Positions 8,729 to 16,289 of a DNA stretch of 64,000 nt are shown here, in pieces. Position 1 is the stretch's first letter. Every line of letters begins with the position of its first letter. A program made the position numbers and the translations under genes. A model generated the notes under the pieces. The model did no database searches. It saw nothing but the letters and a program-made list of their open reading frames with translations, and was not told where the DNA came from. Source of the DNA: Niastella sp. OAS944 (GTDB lineage Bacteria > Bacteroidota > Bacteroidia > Chitinophagales > Chitinophagaceae); the NCBI GenBank assembly GCA_024809215.1, contig JANUBW010000011.1:1-64000 (forward strand). Direction: 5' to 3'.

Positions 8729-8796
8729 GTTTCAGGTTACAAGTTTCAGGTTCCAGGGGTTACCCGTGCAACTTGCAACCTGTAACATGTAACCCG
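8729..8796 (+). repeat. 7-bp array (GTTTCAG word) with inverted second half
   Basis: Four heptamers (GTTTCAG, GTTACAA, GTTTCAG, GTTCCAG) at 8729-8756 are followed by four inverse heptamers (CAACTTG, CAACCTG, TAACATG, TAACCCG) at 8769-8796. It fills the gap between two TPM genes. The same word family forms a ten-unit array at 58807-58876. Confidence 0.75.
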
Positions 8797-8797
8797 C

Positions 8798-9259
8798 TTA
8801 CTTGCCAAACACAATGTCATCGGGTAATTCATTTTTATCGTTCGACCGGTCGTATGGGAAATGCGTTTTCAAGGCCTGCCCCACATCATTTATCACCGCT
8901 TCAATAGCTTCGGCCGGATGTGCATTTGAAAAATGCGCTTTCATAACCGATACTTCCTGGTTCCAGAAAGCCTGTCCTACCTTTTCGTGAATACCCTGGT
9001 CGGCCAGCACAGCAAACTGGTGATCTTTCATGGCCACGTATATCAGCACTCCGTTACGGTCTTTTGTCATATCCATTTTCAAACCCCAGAAAATTTCTGC
9101 GGCCCTGTCGAGCGGATCAACAAAACGGCAACGGCTTTCGGTATACACTCTTATTTCACCGCTGGTTTGTTGCTCGGCGTTACGGATAGCACTTACGATA
9201 CGTTCCTGTTCGTCGTGCGAAAAAAATTCTTTCCTTTTTGAGAAGGGGAAAAATGCCAT
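8798..9259 (-). CDS. TPM domain protein, short cytosolic-looking form
   Basis: 153 residues with a TPM domain and nothing else: no signal peptide and no membrane segment. Visible motifs are RIVSAIRNAEQQTSGEIRVYTES, MTKDRNGVLIYVAMKDHQFAVLAD and HFSNAHPAEAIEAVIND. It corresponds to the short TPM proteins often encoded directly after lemA in Bacteroidota. Only 10 bp separate it from the lemA stop. It could act on the cytoplasmic side in the same process as its two exported paralogues; this is inference. Confidence 0.88.
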   Translation of the reverse strand: MAFFPFSKRKEFFSHDEQERIVSAIRNAEQQTSGEIRVYTESRCRFVDPLDRAAEIFWGLKMDMTKDRNGVLIYVAMKDHQFAVLADQGIHEKVGQAFWNQEVSVMKAHFSNAHPAEAIEAVINDVGQALKTHFPYDRSNDKNELPDDIVFGK

Positions 9260-9269
9260 GGATATTATT

Positions 9270-9860
9270 TTAGAATGCTACTTTAGGCGCTTTTTCTGAA
9301 CCGGCATCGGCAGTAAAACCTTGTTTTACACTAAAGCCAAACATACCGGCGAAGATGTTATTAGGAAAACGACGCACTGTAGTATTATATGTCTGCACAG
9401 TGGCATTAAAATCGTTACGGCTATTTTTAATGCGATTCTCAGTTCCTTCCAACTGTACCTGCAGATCTCTGAAGCTTTGTGTAGCCTGCAACTGCGGGTA
9501 TTGTTCAGCAACAACAAGCAACCTGCTCAATGCACCACTTAACTGGCCTTGTGCCTGTTGAAATTGTTGAACTTTTTCAGGTGTGAGGTTTTCGGCATTC
9601 ACATTAACCGATGTAGCTTTTGCCCTGGCTTCAATTACCTGGGTAAGCGTTGTTGTTTCAAAATTGGCAGCGCCTTTTACTGTGCTTACCAGGTTTGGTA
9701 TAAGGTCGGCACGACGCTGGTAATCGCTCTGTACATTGTTCCAGCTCTTCTTTACATCTTCATCAAGATTTACCATTTTATTATATCCATTGCAACCACA
9801 ACCGCCCAATATCAATATGAATACAACTACAACGATCAGCACCAGATTACGAGATTTCAT
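9270..9860 (-). CDS. lemA: LemA family membrane protein
   Basis: LemA proteins are helical-bundle proteins held at the inner membrane by an N-terminal helix; their biochemical role is not settled. Here an N-terminal hydrophobic segment ends in GGCGCNGYN, so lipoprotein processing at Cys is also possible. The family signature follows (DEDVKKSWNNVQSDYQRRADLIPNLVSTVKG). The C-terminal part has the usual FRDLQVQLEGTENRI..SRNDFN..VQTYNT..RRFPNN element. Length, 196 residues, is typical. It is first in an operon with three TPM genes and a short tail-only gene. Confidence 0.96.
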   Translation of the reverse strand: MKSRNLVLIVVVVFILILGGCGCNGYNKMVNLDEDVKKSWNNVQSDYQRRADLIPNLVSTVKGAANFETTTLTQVIEARAKATSVNVNAENLTPEKVQQFQQAQGQLSGALSRLLVVAEQYPQLQATQSFRDLQVQLEGTENRIKNSRNDFNATVQTYNTTVRRFPNNIFAGMFGFSVKQGFTADAGSEKAPKVAF

Positions 9861-10036
9861 AACTATTTAGAGTTTTATGTCTTATAAATATACAATTTTT
9901 CACTACACCTCATCTATAATTCCTATGATTCACAAATGGTTAAGAACAGCCCTTTCATTACGCCGGGCTTTAACGCCCCACATTGTGGATCTTACCTTAT
10001 TTAGTCGCAACACTATTACTTTAATTACAACCGCTG

Positions 10037-10687
10037 CTATTGTTTTTGCAAAGTGGTAACGTTGGTTGTGTTTGTGGTAACCTTTTGCGTTATGCCGGCA
10101 TCGGTTTGTGTGGTGGTCTCATTTATTGCCAGCGTGAGATACAATTTATTGCCATCGGATTTCAACTTGTAACCGGCCGGCTTTGTTTCAACAGACCCAT
10201 TGAGGCCTATGCCAGTAACAACACCTATGGCAAAGTATAATGAATCGGCACCTATTTTTTTGTAATAAGCTGCTGAGGTAGTAGCAGGCAGCGCGCCGGT
10301 AAACGGCACCTGCTGGGTAACATTGAACACGCCATTGGTATAATAAGAGACCTGCATGGTACCATTTGCGGTAAACGCCACACTGGTGAAGAACATGGCG
10401 TTACCATCGAACCTGATGTTACCGGTATTATTTTCTGAAGTATATTCCCTGGTGGTAATTGTTTTTATTGCATCGCTCCCCGTATTTACTTCAACTATTT
10501 GGGAAGTAGTTTCTTGAAAAGAAATGAATTTCCAATTGCCTGCTTCGGCCCCGCTGGCATTTCCATTACCGTTACCCGTGCTGCCGCCAGGTGTTATATT
10601 GGTGGTATCAACACTTCCATCCTTTCCGCAGGAAACGAATAGCAGCAAACAGGTGCCGAAAAACATCAGCCGGGTGAAATATCGCAT
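10037..10687 (-). CDS. Putative lipoprotein, paralogue of the next gene upstream
   Basis: Unrecognised family. A lipoprotein signal (MRYFTRLMFFGTCLLLFVSC) ends at Cys, followed by a Thr/Gly/Asn-rich spacer and one beta-rich domain of about 170 residues. The domain aligns by eye with the protein from 10789-11451. Shared points are (G)xWKF near the start, a Y-x-NGV segment, Y(Y/T)K(K/V)GADSL(Y/H)FA in the middle and TTLQK(Q/N) at the very end. They are probably tandem duplicates. Start at 10687 is chosen over 10702 because it gives a clean lipobox. Location: envelope, inferred. Confidence 0.7.
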   Translation of the reverse strand: MRYFTRLMFFGTCLLLFVSCGKDGSVDTTNITPGGSTGNGNGNASGAEAGNWKFISFQETTSQIVEVNTGSDAIKTITTREYTSENNTGNIRFDGNAMFFTSVAFTANGTMQVSYYTNGVFNVTQQVPFTGALPATTSAAYYKKIGADSLYFAIGVVTGIGLNGSVETKPAGYKLKSDGNKLYLTLAINETTTQTDAGITQKVTTNTTNVTTLQKQ

Positions 10688-10788
10688 TCGGGTTACTTTC
10701 ATAACAAAAGTAATATTTCACCCAGCATATGCAACTCCGGTAGCGACAATTATGATAGTTGCGCCAAACTAATACAACAAGGCAGTTA

Positions 10789-11451
10789 TTAATTTTTCTG
10801 TAATGTGGCTACCAGTTCGGTATGCACCTTAATTTTTGCCGGAACACCCTGGTAATCCTGGGTTGTAACAGTATCGAATATGATGGTCATTTTCATGAGG
10901 TTGCCTTCAAACTTCAGTTTGCAACCTGTTGGGGTGCTTGGCAATAAACCACCTGTGAGGGCATTTAAAAAACCACCGTCGGCAAAATGAAGCGAGTCGG
11001 CGCCCACTTTGGTATAGGCAGAAGTAGCATCTTGTGCAGGAAATGATTCGTTAAGGGGCGTTTGCCTGGTATCGACCAACACACCATTGAGGTATGTTTT
11101 GGTAGTGGTAGTTGCATTGACCGCCATGGTAATTCCATTGGCTGTCATGGTTGAATTATTAAAAGTAACGGTACCGCCATTGTTTTGTGAGGTAAATGAA
11201 CCGGTGTTCTCTAATTTTCCGCCCACACCAGCCTGAGAAAATTCGGCGGTATTGGCCATGGTGCCGGTGAGATTTACAAATTTCCAAACACCTACCTCGG
11301 TATTACCGGTTGGTGTTGTGTCTGTAGGTATAGGCCCACCAGCTGTAGGCGGAGGTTGCGTAACTCCGTCCTCATTGCTTTTTTCTTTTTTACAGGAAAT
11401 AACAGTTGTCACAAAGGCAACGAAAAGCAGCAAATAATAAAATTTTCTCAT
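10789..11451 (-). CDS. Putative lipoprotein, paralogue of the downstream gene
   Basis: A lipoprotein signal peptide (MRKFYYLLLFVAFVTTVISC) is followed by a Lys/Glu then Pro/Thr-rich spacer and a beta-rich domain. The domain resembles the 10037-10687 product (VWKFVNL, TYLNGVLVD, YTKVGADSLHFADG, LVATLQKN). Function unknown. The two genes are in the same direction, 101 bp apart, so they could be co-transcribed. Confidence 0.7.
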   Translation of the reverse strand: MRKFYYLLLFVAFVTTVISCKKEKSNEDGVTQPPPTAGGPIPTDTTPTGNTEVGVWKFVNLTGTMANTAEFSQAGVGGKLENTGSFTSQNNGGTVTFNNSTMTANGITMAVNATTTTKTYLNGVLVDTRQTPLNESFPAQDATSAYTKVGADSLHFADGGFLNALTGGLLPSTPTGCKLKFEGNLMKMTIIFDTVTTQDYQGVPAKIKVHTELVATLQKN

Positions 11452-11483
11452 ATAATTGATCTTTCAGGCTACGAGTATGTGCT

Positions 11484-11520
11484 AAAAAATAATGCCACGC
11501 ACTTTTGGGGTACGTGGCAT
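11484..11520 (-). terminator. Terminator of the gap-pgk region
   Basis: ATGCCACG (11492-11499) and CGTGGCAT (11513-11520) form a perfect 8-bp stem. On the minus strand the stem is followed by TTATTTTTT. It lies about 190 bp beyond the pgk stop and just ahead of the lipoprotein start, so it separates the two units. Confidence 0.65.
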
Positions 11521-11547
11521 CAACTATATAACGAAGTTACGCTTTAA

Positions 11548-11717
11548 GTATGTAGCATGTGAATATTAGTTATGGGCTAGTGGTAAATGGAAAATGGCCA
11601 GTGGGGCTTTTATTTAAGACTCGCTATTTTCCGTAGTTTCCGCTACAGTCAGCATTTCCTTTTAACTTATTACCACTCTTTGCCTTTCCCTACTAGCCGC
11701 TCTCTACTAGCTACTAG
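11548..11717 (+). repeat. 7-bp arrays with opposed arms downstream of pgk
   Basis: The left block is eight 7-bp units at 11548-11603 (for example GCTAGTG, GTAAATG, GAAAATG, GCCAGTG). The right block, 11669-11717, has inverse-type units (CTACTAG three times, with CTTTCC-type units). GCTAGTG on the left is the inverse of the CTACTAGC word with one change. The blocks flank about 65 bp without visible period. The right end runs into the pgk stop codon. Confidence 0.6.
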
Positions 11718-12913
11718 CTGTTTTTTATAGCAGCTATACCGGGTAATTCTTTTCCTTCAAAGAATTCGAGCATGGCGCCACCACCGGTTGAAACATAGCT
11801 AACCTGATCGCTATAACCAAACTGGTTAACAGCAGCCACAGAGTCGCCACCACCAACGAGAGAGAAAGCGCCATCCTGTGTTGCTTCGGCAACTGCGGTT
11901 GCAATAGTTTTTGTACCGTGCTGAAATTTTTCCATTTCAAAAACACCCATAGGGCCATTCCATAAAATGGTTTTTGAGCGTTTTATTACATTGGCAAATT
12001 GTACGCAGGCGTTTGGACCAATATCGAGCCCCATCCAGCCATCGGGGATATTATTGCTGGGTGCATTTGAAGTAAGTGCATTTGCATCGAACTTATCGGC
12101 GATCACTGAATCGCTGGGGAAATGCAGACATACACCTTTTGCCTCTGCTTTCTTCAATAGTTCGCGGGCCATATCGAGGCGATCATTTTCGCACAGCGAG
12201 TTACCAATGGTTCCGCCCTGTGCTTTTTCGAACGTATAGGCCATACCACCGCCAATGATAATATCGGTAGCTTTTTCGAGCAGGTTTTCGATAATGAGGA
12301 TCTTGTCAGAAACCTTGGCGCCGCCAATGATAGCAGTGAAAGGCTTCTCGGCATTGTTCATCACTTTTTCAGCACTGGCCACTTCATTTTCCATGAGCAA
12401 GCCGAACATTTTTTTACCGGCAGCAAAGAATTGAGCGATCACAGCAGTAGAAGCGTGCGCACGGTGAGCGGTACCAAAGGCATCGTTCACATATACATCG
12501 CCCAGTTTGCTTAATTTTTCAGCAAAGCCAGTATCGCCTTTTTCTTCTTCTTTATAAAAGCGCAGGTTCTCTAACAACAATACTTCACCTGGTTTTAACG
12601 CAGCTGCTTTATCAGTAGCTTCTTTACCAATGCAATCATCGGCAAACTGTACGTTAACACCCAGCAGTTGTGAGATATGGCTAACCAGGTGTTTGAGTGA
12701 AGATTTTTCTTCGGGACCTTCTTTTGGCCGCCCGAGGTGGCTCATGAGAATAACACTACCGCCGTCGCCCAGTATTTTTTTAATAGTGGGAATAGCCGCT
12801 GTGATGCGGGTATCGTCGGTAATGGCAAATGTTTTTTTGTCAAGCGGCACGTTAAAGTCAACCCTGATCAGGGCTTTCTGACCCTTGAAGTTATATTGGC
12901 TGAATGTAGACAT
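11714..12913 (-). CDS. pgk: Phosphoglycerate kinase
   Basis: Catalyses transfer of phosphate from 1,3-bisphosphoglycerate to ADP in glycolysis; cytosolic. The substrate-binding N-terminal motif [13 protein letters not shown] is near residue 12. The basic patch SHLGRPK is near 50 and the nucleotide-binding GGAKVSDKI is near 200. The C-terminal [12 protein letters not shown] and [19 protein letters not shown] complete the family pattern. Start at 12913 ([11 protein letters not shown]) gives the usual length of 399 residues. It lies downstream of gap, a common glycolytic pairing. Confidence 0.97.
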   Translation of the reverse strand: MSTFSQYNFKGQKALIRVDFNVPLDKKTFAITDDTRITAAIPTIKKILGDGGSVILMSHLGRPKEGPEEKSSLKHLVSHISQLLGVNVQFADDCIGKEATDKAAALKPGEVLLLENLRFYKEEEKGDTGFAEKLSKLGDVYVNDAFGTAHRAHASTAVIAQFFAAGKKMFGLLMENEVASAEKVMNNAEKPFTAIIGGAKVSDKILIIENLLEKATDIIIGGGMAYTFEKAQGGTIGNSLCENDRLDMARELLKKAEAKGVCLHFPSDSVIADKFDANALTSNAPSNNIPDGWMGLDIGPNACVQFANVIKRSKTILWNGPMGVFEMEKFQHGTKTIATAVAEATQDGAFSLVGGGDSVAAVNQFGYSDQVSYVSTGGGAMLEFFEGKELPGIAAIKNS

Positions 12914-12934
12914 GAAGGAATGTTTTAAAAAAAC

Positions 12935-12986
12935 TAACCACAAAGGGTATTGATCGCGGTTCAGGCTTTCAACATCTTTGTGGTTA
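12935..12986. repeat. 11-bp inverted repeat between gap and pgk
   Basis: TAACCACAAAG (12935-12945) is the perfect complement of CTTTGTGGTTA (12976-12986), with a 30-nt loop. It lies in the 112-bp gap between the two glycolytic genes. It has no T-run, so it is more likely an mRNA-processing or attenuation hairpin, or a small repeat of the ACCACAAAG type, than a terminator. Confidence 0.6.
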
Positions 12987-13025
12987 ATCCAGGTATTAGC
13001 GTGTACTAAACCTGTTGGTTATTTA

Positions 13026-14066
13026 TTAAGCTTTTGCTTTTTCTTTTGCAGCGCCTTTGTTGATGAGCTTTGCAAAGTAGTTCACAGTACGAACGAGCTG
13101 GCTAACATAGCTCATTTCGTTATCGTACCAGCTAACTGTGCGAACCAGTTGAACATCGCCTACAGTTTGAACGCGTGTTTGCGTAGCGTCGTATAAAGAA
13201 CCGTAAGAGATACCGATGATATCGCTGCTTACGATCTCGTCTTCAGTGTAACCGAAGCTTTCGTTGGCGGCGCCTTTCATTGCGGCATTGATCTCTTCAA
13301 CAGTTACTTTTTTGCTTAATACAGCAGTAACTTCAGTTAAAGAACCAGTGAGGGTTGGAACGCGTTGAGCAGAACCATCTAATTTACCTTTCAGGTTAGG
13401 TAATACCAGGCCGATAGCTTTGGCAGCACCTGTACTGTTGGGAACGATGTTTTGAGCAGCAGCGCGGGCGCGACGCAGGTCACCTTTGGGGTGCGGAGCA
13501 TCCTGGGTGTTCTGGTCGTTGGTATACGCGTGAATGGTGGTCATAAGACCGTTTACGATACCGAATTTTTCGTCGAGTACCTGCGCCATTGGGGCCAAAC
13601 AGTTGGTAGTACAGCTTGCGCAGCTGATAACAGTTTCAGTACCGTCGAGGATGCTGTGGTTAACGTTGAAAACGATTGTTTTCAGGTCACCGGTAGCAGG
13701 AGCAGAAATTACCACTCTTTTAGCGCCGGCAGTAAGGTGCGCTTCTGCTTTTGCTTTATCGGTGAAGAAACCAGTACATTCCAGCACTACATCAACATCA
13801 TGCTCTTTCCAGGGAATTTGAGCAGGATCTTTTTGAGCGTAGATCTTTACTTCATCACCATTTACTATAATTGAGTTTTCGGTACTTTTTACTTCAGCGT
13901 CGAAACGACCCTGAGCGCTATCATATTTAAGAAGGTGGGCTAAAACTTTAGGACTAGTGAGGTCATTGATAGCTACTACTTCTATGCCGTCCATTTTATA
14001 AATCTGACGATATACTAATCGGCCGATACGACCAAAACCGTTGATCGCCACTTTGACTGTGCTCAT
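13026..14066 (-). CDS. gap: Glyceraldehyde-3-phosphate dehydrogenase, type I
   Basis: NAD-dependent oxidation of glyceraldehyde-3-phosphate in glycolysis. The N-terminal Rossmann motif [13 protein letters not shown] is present. Asp35 (in VAINDL) favours NAD over NADP. The catalytic [12 protein letters not shown] places the nucleophilic Cys at 152. [14 protein letters not shown] and [12 protein letters not shown] follow in order. The C-terminal [15 protein letters not shown] is present. Length is 346 residues, slightly long because of an Ala/Lys-rich end. Upstream on the minus strand is TACCTTAG (14103-14110), a plausible variant -7 element. Confidence 0.97.
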   Translation of the reverse strand: MSTVKVAINGFGRIGRLVYRQIYKMDGIEVVAINDLTSPKVLAHLLKYDSAQGRFDAEVKSTENSIIVNGDEVKIYAQKDPAQIPWKEHDVDVVLECTGFFTDKAKAEAHLTAGAKRVVISAPATGDLKTIVFNVNHSILDGTETVISCASCTTNCLAPMAQVLDEKFGIVNGLMTTIHAYTNDQNTQDAPHPKGDLRRARAAAQNIVPNSTGAAKAIGLVLPNLKGKLDGSAQRVPTLTGSLTEVTAVLSKKVTVEEINAAMKGAANESFGYTEDEIVSSDIIGISYGSLYDATQTRVQTVGDVQLVRTVSWYDNEMSYVSQLVRTVNYFAKLINKGAAKEKAKA

Positions 14067-14338
14067 GATCTGGATTTTTGTGTTAGTTAAAAATTGCGGG
14101 GGCTAAGGTACAATTTTGGTTGTAAATGAATGGCTGAAATTTGTGTTCAAAACGGGCCGCAACCGGTTGCGTTGAGGCATTTCTACCCAAATGGGCTAAA
14201 CAGGTATCATACACTTACTTATGAAATCAATTACCCTAGCTTTTGAGGGGGCTTTATAACAATTTGAAAGCAAATGGAGCAGAGTGAAAGAAAACGGGCA
14301 GAAACAAGAAAGCGTGCTAACAAATCGTTAATTGCGGC

Positions 14339-14948
14339 ATGCGATATTTTTTATTGATCTTCTGTCTGTTTTTTGTTTGGGGCCCGGGATATGGGCAGAA
14401 AAAAGAGTGTCCGTTTCACCCTAAATTGATCAGCAGACCCGATAGCACGAAAACCCATTAGCTGATTAGAGAACAATTACGGCGCTTGATTTAAAGACAT
14501 ATTACGAGGTTGATAAAATTCCTGCGTTTATCAAAGAAGCATTTCTTTGCTGGAATGATGAATGGACAATCGTTAATGCGGAACCGCCCCCTTTTTACAA
14601 TTGATACTGCCCGCATGCTACTCAGGAATCCAGAAGATTCAGTATTGCCCTGGCGGTAAACGTTTCAGTAAGCGTCCCGAAAGGCGATTAATGTATTTGG
14701 GTTTAAATAAGCAGTATATGCTAATTGCTTATATAGGCGATAATATTTGCTGGCAATATTGCCCTGTTATGTTGTTTAGGTTTCAAAATAAAAAGATCAT
14801 TTCTGTAATGTATTGGCGAAGCATTAGTGAGGAAGTAAAGACAAAGGAGGAAGTAATAAAGTATTTAAAATGCTATGATGAACCTTTTCTTCTCCTTAGA
14901 ATATTGCGGTTGGCCAGGGGCGCCACCGGCAAAACAGTGTCTTTATAG
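14339..14948 (+). pseudogene. Decayed gene for a small secreted protein
   Basis: An intact signal peptide (MRYFLLIFCLFFVWGPGYGQ) at 14339 is followed by readable protein in alternating frames. Disruptions seen are: a run of seven A at 14399-14405 that shifts frame; an in-frame TAG at 14460; a shift before the segment ALDLKTYYEVDKIPAFIKEA (from ~14485); a C5T5 run at 14587-14596 where frame changes again; and a last shift before KRFSKRPERRLMYLGLN (~14658). The last segment runs to TAG at 14946. Family not recognised. Several independent lesions argue for true decay rather than one sequencing error. Confidence 0.7.
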
Positions 14949-15002
14949 CCGAAAGCCAACGGATGGGCTTTGAAAAATATTTAAAAAGAATGTACGCTTT
15001 TT

Positions 15003-15033
15003 TTTGGTGATACAGTACAGTTTCCTATTTTTG
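15003..15033 (+). promoter_or_regulatory. Promoter of the first tRNA-Glu
   Basis: TTTG (15003-15006), 19 bp, then TATTTTTG (15026-15033): a full match to the Bacteroidota consensus. The sequence from TTTGCACTCCCAAAAACGA into the tRNA is repeated at the second copy. Confidence 0.75.
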
Positions 15034-15048
15034 CACTCCCAAAAACGA

Positions 15049-15120
15049 GCCGCGTTCGTCTAAGGGCTAGGACACCACCCTTTCACGGTGGTGATACGGG
15101 TTCGAATCCCGTACGCGGTA
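15049..15120 (+). tRNA. tRNA-Glu (anticodon TTC), copy 1
   Basis: The cloverleaf is clear by eye. The acceptor stem GCCGCGT pairs with ACGCGGT, with one G-U at the first pair. The anticodon stem CCACC/GGTGG encloses loop CTTTCAC, giving anticodon TTC. The T-arm CGGGTTCGAATCCCG is intact and the discriminator base is A. The CCA end is not encoded. Length is 72 nt. It is identical to the copy at 15273 over its whole length. Confidence 0.97.
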
Positions 15121-15149
15121 CAAAGGTTCAACCTTGGCAAAATTGGAAG

Positions 15150-15177
15150 AGCTGTTCTGAAAAGAGCAGCTTTTTTT
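15150..15177 (+). terminator. Terminator after tRNA-Glu copy 1
   Basis: AGCTGTTCT (15150-15158) and AGAGCAGCT (15163-15171) form a stem with a four-base loop and one T-G pair, followed by seven T. It ends the single-tRNA transcript. Confidence 0.85.
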
Positions 15178-15249
15178 ATTTAGTATATATAGAGGCGATT
15201 AAATATAGGATCAGGAAGAAATTTTAGTAGATAATGGAAAAATGATCCC

Positions 15250-15257
15250 TATATTTG
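15250..15257 (+). promoter_or_regulatory. -7 element of the second tRNA-Glu promoter
   Basis: TATATTTG matches TAnnTTTG and is followed by the same CACTCCCAAAAACGAG sequence as copy 1. The -33 element is poor (TTAG at 15224-15227, 22-bp spacing), unlike copy 1. Confidence 0.6.
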
Positions 15258-15272
15258 CACTCCCAAAAACGA

Positions 15273-15344
15273 GCCGCGTTCGTCTAAGGGCTAGGACACC
15301 ACCCTTTCACGGTGGTGATACGGGTTCGAATCCCGTACGCGGTA
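15273..15344 (+). tRNA. tRNA-Glu (anticodon TTC), copy 2
   Basis: Identical in sequence to copy 1, with the same acceptor, anticodon (TTC) and T-arm. The shared sequence starts about 25 bp upstream in the promoter region and ends at the tRNA 3' end; the terminators differ. This points to duplication of the promoter-tRNA segment. The 3' end borders the AT-rich accessory segment that holds the restriction-modification genes. Confidence 0.97.
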
Positions 15345-15372
15345 CAACCTTCCGAAAGAGGAAAATGTACAG

Positions 15373-15402
15373 AGGGCTGTTCTAACAGGAGCAGCCCTTT
15401 TT
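15373..15402 (+). terminator. Terminator after tRNA-Glu copy 2
   Basis: GGGCTGTTCT (15374-15383) pairs with AGGAGCAGCCC (15387-15397) around a short loop, followed by TTTTTC. Confidence 0.8.
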
Positions 15403-15419
15403 CTTTGATATTATTGTAG

Positions 15420-15589
15420 TTGCGAATTAGTCCGGAAGATCTTGCTGCCCATTTAAACATTAGCGCCGCATATATTGGCCAGGTAGAAAGTCCGAACTTC
15501 CGGGCAAAGTACAAAACGCTACACCTAAATGAGCTAGCTAAACTGTTCGGATGTTCGCCGCGGGATTTTGGCCGGAGAAGCCATTGTGA
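15420..15589 (+). pseudogene. 5'-truncated, frameshifted XRE-type HTH regulator remnant
   Basis: The translation ISPEDLAAHLNISAAYIGQV, then a short linker and LNELAKLFGCSPRDF, looks like the C-terminal two thirds of a helix-turn-helix DNA-binding domain. There is no methionine start: a TAG (15417-15419) lies just before the first recognisable residue. Past SPRDF, moving one base in the T4 run near 15566-15569 continues the frame as WPEKPL and stop, which looks like the natural C-terminus. It is therefore read as a broken gene. It lies 75 bp after tRNA-Glu copy 2, a typical site for mobile-element remnants. Confidence 0.5.
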
Positions 15590-15632
15590 GAATTTCCTTG
15601 ATGAAATTGTAATCTATTACTAGGAGAAAGTT

Positions 15633-16289
15633 CTAAGTAAAGCCAAGAATGTAATGATAAAGGTTATCTAAACTTCCGCCATTATGGAATGAAACAAAGC
15701 AGTACTGAGATTTTTCATTTACAAATTTCTTTGACAAACATTCTCCATTCCTCATTTCCGCTTTTAAAAGATTGTTTATTTTTTCAACTACCGCTTCAGG
15801 ATTCCCTTCCAAAATATAACCTACAAGACAACCACGAGGATATATTCCTTTTATAAAATTCTGAATGCCTGTATTAATGTATCTCTTCTGGTAATACTTA
15901 GCATCGACTGAACTTTTGTGACCTACTTTTGTAAAATTATTTTCGTAAAGATTTTTGGATTCAAAAAAATACTCAACTTTCTCAGCACTTGACCAATTCA
16001 TAAGTCTGATATCAATACGAGGAGATTTGTCAGGATCTTTCAAACCGGAGTAAACTTCATCAGAATCAAAATATTGTTCCCTAGTTATATCAATCTTATA
16101 ATCATCACTTATTGGGTTCTTCTTCATACATCCAATCAACTGAACAGTAATTGCATTTTCGTCTGACTCTTTAAAACTCTTCCCTGTTTTCAATAACTCT
16201 TTATGGCTATCAAGCAGTAACTGGACACAGTTATCTTCAAACTGCATCCTGAAAGAATGAATTATATTTTTATTGAGAAAGCCGCTCAT
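15633..16289 (-). CDS. PD-(D/E)XK nuclease-like protein paired with an Eco57I-type methylase
   Basis: 218 residues with no transmembrane segment. A D...ExK arrangement is visible: RIDIRL (Asp93), then VEYFFESKNLYE (Glu110, Lys112), in the spacing and strand context of PD-(D/E)XK nucleases. An upstream helix carries acidic residues. Its start codon overlaps the stop of the methylase gene (ATGA, 16286-16289), so the two are translationally coupled. The natural reading is that this is the DNA-cutting, or otherwise DNA-processing, partner of the methylase. The family was not recognised by name; the nuclease call is by motif only. Confidence 0.65.
   Translation of the reverse strand: MSGFLNKNIIHSFRMQFEDNCVQLLLDSHKELLKTGKSFKESDENAITVQLIGCMKKNPISDDYKIDITREQYFDSDEVYSGLKDPDKSPRIDIRLMNWSSAEKVEYFFESKNLYENNFTKVGHKSSVDAKYYQKRYINTGIQNFIKGIYPRGCLVGYILEGNPEAVVEKINNLLKAEMRNGECLSKKFVNEKSQYCFVSFHNGGSLDNLYHYILGFT

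Noticed and set aside
15420-15623. Intact small DNA-binding protein starting at TTG 15420
   Set aside because: The frame starts inside a helix-turn-helix domain, and its end reads unlike the natural end that appears one frame over; better explained as a remnant.
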